A stretch of 14,529 nucleotides of DNA from CAZJFC01 sp964545245 (GTDB lineage Bacteria > Pseudomonadota > Alphaproteobacteria > Rickettsiales > 21-14-0-20-44-7). The stretch's first letter is position 1. The number at the start of each line of letters is the position of its first letter. Location of the stretch: NCBI GenBank assembly GCA_964545245.1, contig CAZJFC010000044.1:1-14529 (forward strand), given 5' to 3'. The position numbers and the translations under genes are program-made. This document shows, in pieces, positions 11,966 through 14,529 of this stretch. Below the pieces are notes generated by a model. The model saw nothing but the letters and a program-made list of their open reading frames with translations, was not told where the DNA came from and searched no databases.

Positions 11966-12678
11966 GCCCTTGCTGGAACCCGCTCAATAGCATCAGCAGG
12001 GGTTGCCCCCACAAGTTCAGGGTCTGCTATTGTTATGCCTCTGCCCAGCGCAGCCCACTTTACTGCTCTGGCTATCAGCGTCTCGCCCTCGATAACCTCC
12101 CGGTCAGTGTCCCCCTCATGGGTCTCCTCGAATACTGTCCGCAGCGCCAAATAATTCCCTACTGCCCGCCCCATAGTTTTTGCATCCGTATTAAAAAAGC
12201 AGAGTTCTCTCAACGCATATGCCGCCTCAAATTCGGGTACGCCTTTTTCCGTTAAAGTGCTTACTATGCCGCTATCAGCCAAGTTCCTTATAAACTCAAG
12301 AGAACCCAAGGTCGCAAATGAAAGAACCGTCTCCTCCAACTCCTTATGCTGGAAGCCGTTTCTTGCCAATAATTCCGGAATTTTATTTTCCACAACGGCA
12401 TCTATACGTGCACAAATTGCAGCAGCGGTGTTATCATCACGCGACATTCCCGGCCTGAACCAATCACCATAACCGGCAGCGCAACGTGTCACGAAACTAT
12501 TAGGATTAGGGTTCTGGAATTCCTGAATATCAACAAGATCACCAACCGGGTCTTGCGCGGAATAACGCAACCCAACCTCATTCAGCGCTTTTTCCAACTT
12601 TTTCAAAGATGCAATAACTTCCGCGTCTTTAATTGCGTCTTCTCCGTCCCTATCGTTCCTGTATAAGTCGCCGTGCAT
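11962..12678 (-). CDS. Unknown protein (238 aa), paralogue of the 204-aa gene product
   Basis: I do not recognise this family. The 238-aa protein has no signal peptide or membrane segment and looks mainly helical. Residues about 24-228 align along their length with the 204-aa protein (LKKLEKALNEVGLRY, HKELEETVLSFA, GIVSTLTEKG, LRELCFFN, YLALR, DPELVGATPA). An extra segment at about 45-85 (EFQNPNPNSFVTRCAAGYGD and after) is missing from the shorter paralogue. It sits 115 bp downstream of iscS; a TTGACT-17-TAGAAG element (12711-12739, - strand) may be its promoter. It is coupled to the 91-aa gene. The pair of paralogues inside the isc locus suggests a local duplication. Confidence 0.62.
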   Translation of the reverse strand: MHGDLYRNDRDGEDAIKDAEVIASLKKLEKALNEVGLRYSAQDPVGDLVDIQEFQNPNPNSFVTRCAAGYGDWFRPGMSRDDNTAAAICARIDAVVENKIPELLARNGFQHKELEETVLSFATLGSLEFIRNLADSGIVSTLTEKGVPEFEAAYALRELCFFNTDAKTMGRAVGNYLALRTVFEETHEGDTDREVIEGETLIARAVKWAALGRGITIADPELVGATPADAIERVPARA

Positions 12679-12710
12679 AAACTACCTGTTATATTGATTG
12701 TAATCGGAAG

Positions 12711-12739
12711 CTTCTATTACAGAAACTTAACTAAGTCAA
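12711..12739 (-). promoter_or_regulatory. Possible promoter before the 238-aa gene
   Basis: On the - strand TTGACT (12734-12739) and TAGAAG (12711-12716) are 17 bp apart, 32 bp upstream of the start. The -35 also lies in a small dyad (ACTTA-GT-TAAGT). It resembles the iscU promoter in its -35 but does not hold a convincing IscR box. Confidence 0.3.
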
Positions 12740-12793
12740 TCATTTGGTTTTATTTTCTTTACCAAAACCAGCAGATACCCGCAGAAGCAAATT

Positions 12794-14014
12794 CTAATGC
12801 CCTGACCACTCGATTTTGGAGAGGTCGACCCCTTCCTGCACCATCTCCCAGAGCGGGGACATTTCGCGCAGGCGGTTCACGTGTTTTTTCACGGTCTCGA
12901 TGGCGAAACCGACTTCCTCATCTGTCGTGAAACGGCCAAAACCGAAGCGGATGGAGGTATGCGCCATTTCGTCGCTGAGGCCAAGCGCGTGCAGCACATA
13001 AGACGGCTCAAGGCTCGCCGAGGTGCAGGCGGAACCGCTGGAAACCGCCAAATCCTTGATCGCCATAATCATCGATTCACCCTCGATATAGGCGAAGCTG
13101 AGGTTCACATTGCCGGGGATGCGCTGTTTTTCGTCGCCGTTGAGGTAGACATGCGGGATGGCTTCCAAAACTTCGCGTTTGAAGCGTTCGGCCAGTTTGG
13201 TCACATGCTCGCGGTCTTTGTCCATTTCCTTCGCCGCGATATCTGCCGCCGCGCCGAGGCCAGCTACCAGCGGGGTGGGCAACGTGCCGCTCCGCATTCC
13301 GCGTTCCTGCCCGCCGCCGTCGATGATCGCCTGTATGCGCACCCGCGGGTTTTTGCGGCGCACGTAAAGCGCGCCAACGCCTTTAGGGCCATAAATTTTG
13401 TGGCCGGAGATGCTCATCAAATCGATATTCATTTCATCGACATTGAGCGGGATTTTGCCGAAGCCCTGCGCCGCGTCGGTATGGAAAAACGCGCCTTTTT
13501 CACGGGCTATCGCGCCGATTTCCTTAAGCGGCTGGATAACGCCGATCTCATTGTTCACCGCCATCACCGATACGATCGCGGTTTCTTCCGTCACCACTTT
13601 GCGCAGCTCCTCAAGGTCGATAATTCCGTTCTGCTGCACCGGCAGGTAAGTCACGCGGAAGCCCTCCTGCTCAAGGTGGCGGGCGGTGTCGAGCACGCAT
13701 TTATGCTCGGTCACGACGGTGACGAGGTGCGGGCGTTTCTTGCCGTAAAAATGCATCACGCCCTTAAGCGCAAGGTTGTTGGATTCCGTCGCGCCGGAGG
13801 TGAAGATAATCTCTTTTTCAGTCGCGCCGATTAAGTGCGCCACCTGCTCACGGGCAAGCTCCACCGCGGCCTCCGCCTCCCAGCCATAGGAGTGCGAGCG
13901 CGAATGCGGGTTGCCGAATTTCTCAAGGAAATAAGGCTTCATCGCCTCGAAAACGCGTGGGTCCATCGGCGTGGTGGCCTGATAATCCAAGTAAACTGGT
14001 GTTTTAATTGTCAT
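12794..14014 (-). CDS. iscS: Cysteine desulfurase IscS
   Basis: This 406-aa PLP enzyme removes sulfur from cysteine as a persulfide for Fe-S assembly. Visible key residues are His104 (TEHK), Lys206 as the PLP Schiff-base lysine (SGHKIYGPKG), and Cys330 in the mobile loop SSGSACTSASLEPSYVL. The C-terminus PLWEMVQEGVDLSKIEWSGH is the IscU-docking tail of genuine IscS, and the length is that of group I desulfurases. The start at 14014 (MTIKTPVYLDYQATTP) fits the family; reading from 14065 would add 17 unlikely residues. An IscR-type box and promoter lie 31-55 bp upstream. It follows a second desulfurase gene 81 bp away. A long open frame on the opposite strand is an antisense shadow. Confidence 0.96.
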   Translation of the reverse strand: MTIKTPVYLDYQATTPMDPRVFEAMKPYFLEKFGNPHSRSHSYGWEAEAAVELAREQVAHLIGATEKEIIFTSGATESNNLALKGVMHFYGKKRPHLVTVVTEHKCVLDTARHLEQEGFRVTYLPVQQNGIIDLEELRKVVTEETAIVSVMAVNNEIGVIQPLKEIGAIAREKGAFFHTDAAQGFGKIPLNVDEMNIDLMSISGHKIYGPKGVGALYVRRKNPRVRIQAIIDGGGQERGMRSGTLPTPLVAGLGAAADIAAKEMDKDREHVTKLAERFKREVLEAIPHVYLNGDEKQRIPGNVNLSFAYIEGESMIMAIKDLAVSSGSACTSASLEPSYVLHALGLSDEMAHTSIRFGFGRFTTDEEVGFAIETVKKHVNRLREMSPLWEMVQEGVDLSKIEWSGH

Positions 14015-14035
14015 GTTTTTTCTCAATCTCTGCTG

Positions 14036-14069
14036 CTTATATAAATACCTTAGTAAATTAATCAAGTAT
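14036..14069 (-). promoter_or_regulatory. iscS promoter overlapped by an IscR type-1-like box
   Basis: The 25 bp at 14045-14069, reading ATACTTGATTAATTT then ACTAAGGTAT on the - strand, match the IscR type-1 consensus, as I recall it, at 22 of 25 positions. TTGATT (14060-14065) and TATAAG (14036-14041, 18-bp spacer) or TATATA (14038-14043, 16-bp spacer) could be the promoter, giving a short leader before iscS. This suggests that iscS can be transcribed separately from the upstream desulfurase gene. Confidence 0.65.
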
Positions 14070-14095
14070 TATTCTGGTTTATTTCATTCAACGCT

Positions 14096-14529
14096 TTACG
14101 CTGCCTTTTTACCGTTTTTGAAATAAAGTTTTTTCCACTCATCCACAAATCTTTCCACATCAGATTTTTGTGAATTCCAGCCCAGTGAAACGCGGATGGC
14201 GAAGGGGGCGTTTTCGGGGTCGATCGCCTTCAAGACCCGCGATATTTCAACCTTTCCGCTCGAACAGGCCGAACCCGCTGAAACACATATATTCGCCATA
14301 TCGAAATGAATTAACTGCGTCGCCGCCTCCACCCCCGGCATTACGATCGAGGAAGTATTGGGCAAACGCTCCACAGACATCTCCCCTATGCAGTGCCCCC
14401 CCGCTTTTTTTACTTCCGATTCCAAATAGTCACGGAGGGACTCAATCTCCCCATACCCCCCTTTCATCCCCCCTATGAGGGGGGAAAGAGGGGGGTGGAT
14501 TGTTTCACGTGAAACAATTTTATTTTTGC
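14096..14529 (-). CDS. Second cysteine desulfurase (NifS/IscS-like), C-terminal part, runs off the window
   Basis: The frame is open from the right edge to TAA at 14096-14098, so the gene's N-terminal part lies outside the window; an internal ATG at 14467 is not a likely start. The visible part has IESLRDYLESEVKKAGG, LPNTSSIVMPG and the catalytic-cysteine loop CVSAGSACSSGKVEIS, then IRVSLGW and a C-terminal helix. It ends without the IscU-docking tail, unlike IscS next to it, so it may serve another acceptor. Just before IESLRDYLE the frame runs through a G/C-rich palindrome (HPPLSPLIGGMKGGYG) and a parS site (VSRET), which look inserted relative to the family. A tandem of NifS-like and IscS genes is known from Rickettsiales isc operons. 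Confidence 0.85.
   Translation of the reverse strand, partial: KNKIVSRETIHPPLSPLIGGMKGGYGEIESLRDYLESEVKKAGGHCIGEMSVERLPNTSSIVMPGVEAATQLIHFDMANICVSAGSACSSGKVEISRVLKAIDPENAPFAIRVSLGWNSQKSDVERFVDEWKKLYFKNGKKAA
14455..14496. repeat. G/C-run palindromic repeat in frame in the second desulfurase gene, copy 2
   Basis: Outer arms ACCCCCC (14455-14461) and GGGGGGT (14490-14496) and inner arms of six C (14468-14473) and six G (14479-14484) form a nested imperfect hairpin. The right part matches the intergenic repeat at 1360-1387 in layout. It is translated as HPPLSPLIGGMKGGYG on the - strand without a stop. Confidence 0.65.
14501..14516. other. parS site (ParB-binding centromere sequence) in the second desulfurase gene
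   Basis: TGTTTCACGTGAAACA again, an exact copy of the consensus parS; here the palindrome extends to 20 bp (14499-14518, with AT on both sides). It reads VSRET in the desulfurase frame, as in nusB. It lies four bases from the G/C-run repeat. Confidence 0.88.

Noticed and set aside
12874..12889. Third parS-like sequence (GGTTCACGTG) in iscS
   Set aside because: Only the central TTCACGTG matches; the right half is wrong at several positions, so it is most likely a chance codon combination.
12881..13834. Long + strand open frame (317 codons) opposite iscS
   Set aside because: It lies wholly antisense to a certain iscS with all catalytic residues. High-GC third positions keep the opposite frame open; there is no ribosome site and no recognisable protein.
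14096..14467. A short stand-alone desulfurase fragment starting at the ATG at 14467 (pseudogene)
   Set aside because: The frame stays open upstream to the window edge, so the gene probably continues with its PLP-binding part outside; truncation cannot be claimed.

Overview
The window reads as chromosomal DNA of an alphaproteobacterium outside the well-studied orders. The evidence is a DUF2155 protein next to an alphaproteobacterial-type SH3-like secreted protein, an isc-type Fe-S locus with two adjacent cysteine desulfurases, a PHB-type reductase, and short palindromic repeats inserted in frame into protein genes, a habit best known from Rickettsia. No species can be named from the sequence. 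Nearly all of the window is coding, but the gaps are unusually rich in small repeats.

Left part (1-6402, + strand): the last codons of a thiolase (phaA-like), a membrane PH-domain protein, a beta-class-like glutathione S-transferase and an acetoacetyl-CoA reductase (phaB). The thiolase and reductase are the first two steps of polyhydroxybutyrate synthesis. Between phaB and mlaD sits a small self-contained unit: a four-helix-bundle protein of the 23S rRNA intervening-sequence family bounded by perfect 24-bp inverted repeats. Next comes a tightly packed envelope group (mlaD, DUF2155, SH3-like protein; 1- and 4-nt overlaps) and an M24 aminopeptidase P that carries a 42-residue insertion made of palindromic repeats.

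Middle (6403-8905): a cluster of small hairpins, a short hydrophilic protein on the - strand, tyrS on the + strand with a 13-residue repeat-derived insertion, and an unrecognised - strand gene.

Right part (8906-14529, all - strand; transcription runs right to left): a second cysteine desulfurase (entering from outside the window), iscS, then three unrecognised genes (238, 91 and 204 aa; the first and third are paralogues), then iscU, iscA, ribH, nusB and the 181-aa gene. An IscR-type box overlaps a promoter upstream of both iscS and iscU, so the split isc locus appears to be controlled at two places. The usual hscB-hscA-fdx genes are not here, although IscU keeps its HscA-binding motif.

The most notable observations are: two perfect 16-bp parS (ParB-binding) palindromes, one inside nusB and one inside the second desulfurase gene, both read as the peptide VSRET, which suggests that the window lies in the chromosome centromere/origin region; the inverted-repeat four-helix-bundle unit together with several gene-less hairpins and scars of similar style; several in-frame repeat insertions; and a tandem pair of unknown paralogues splitting the isc genes.
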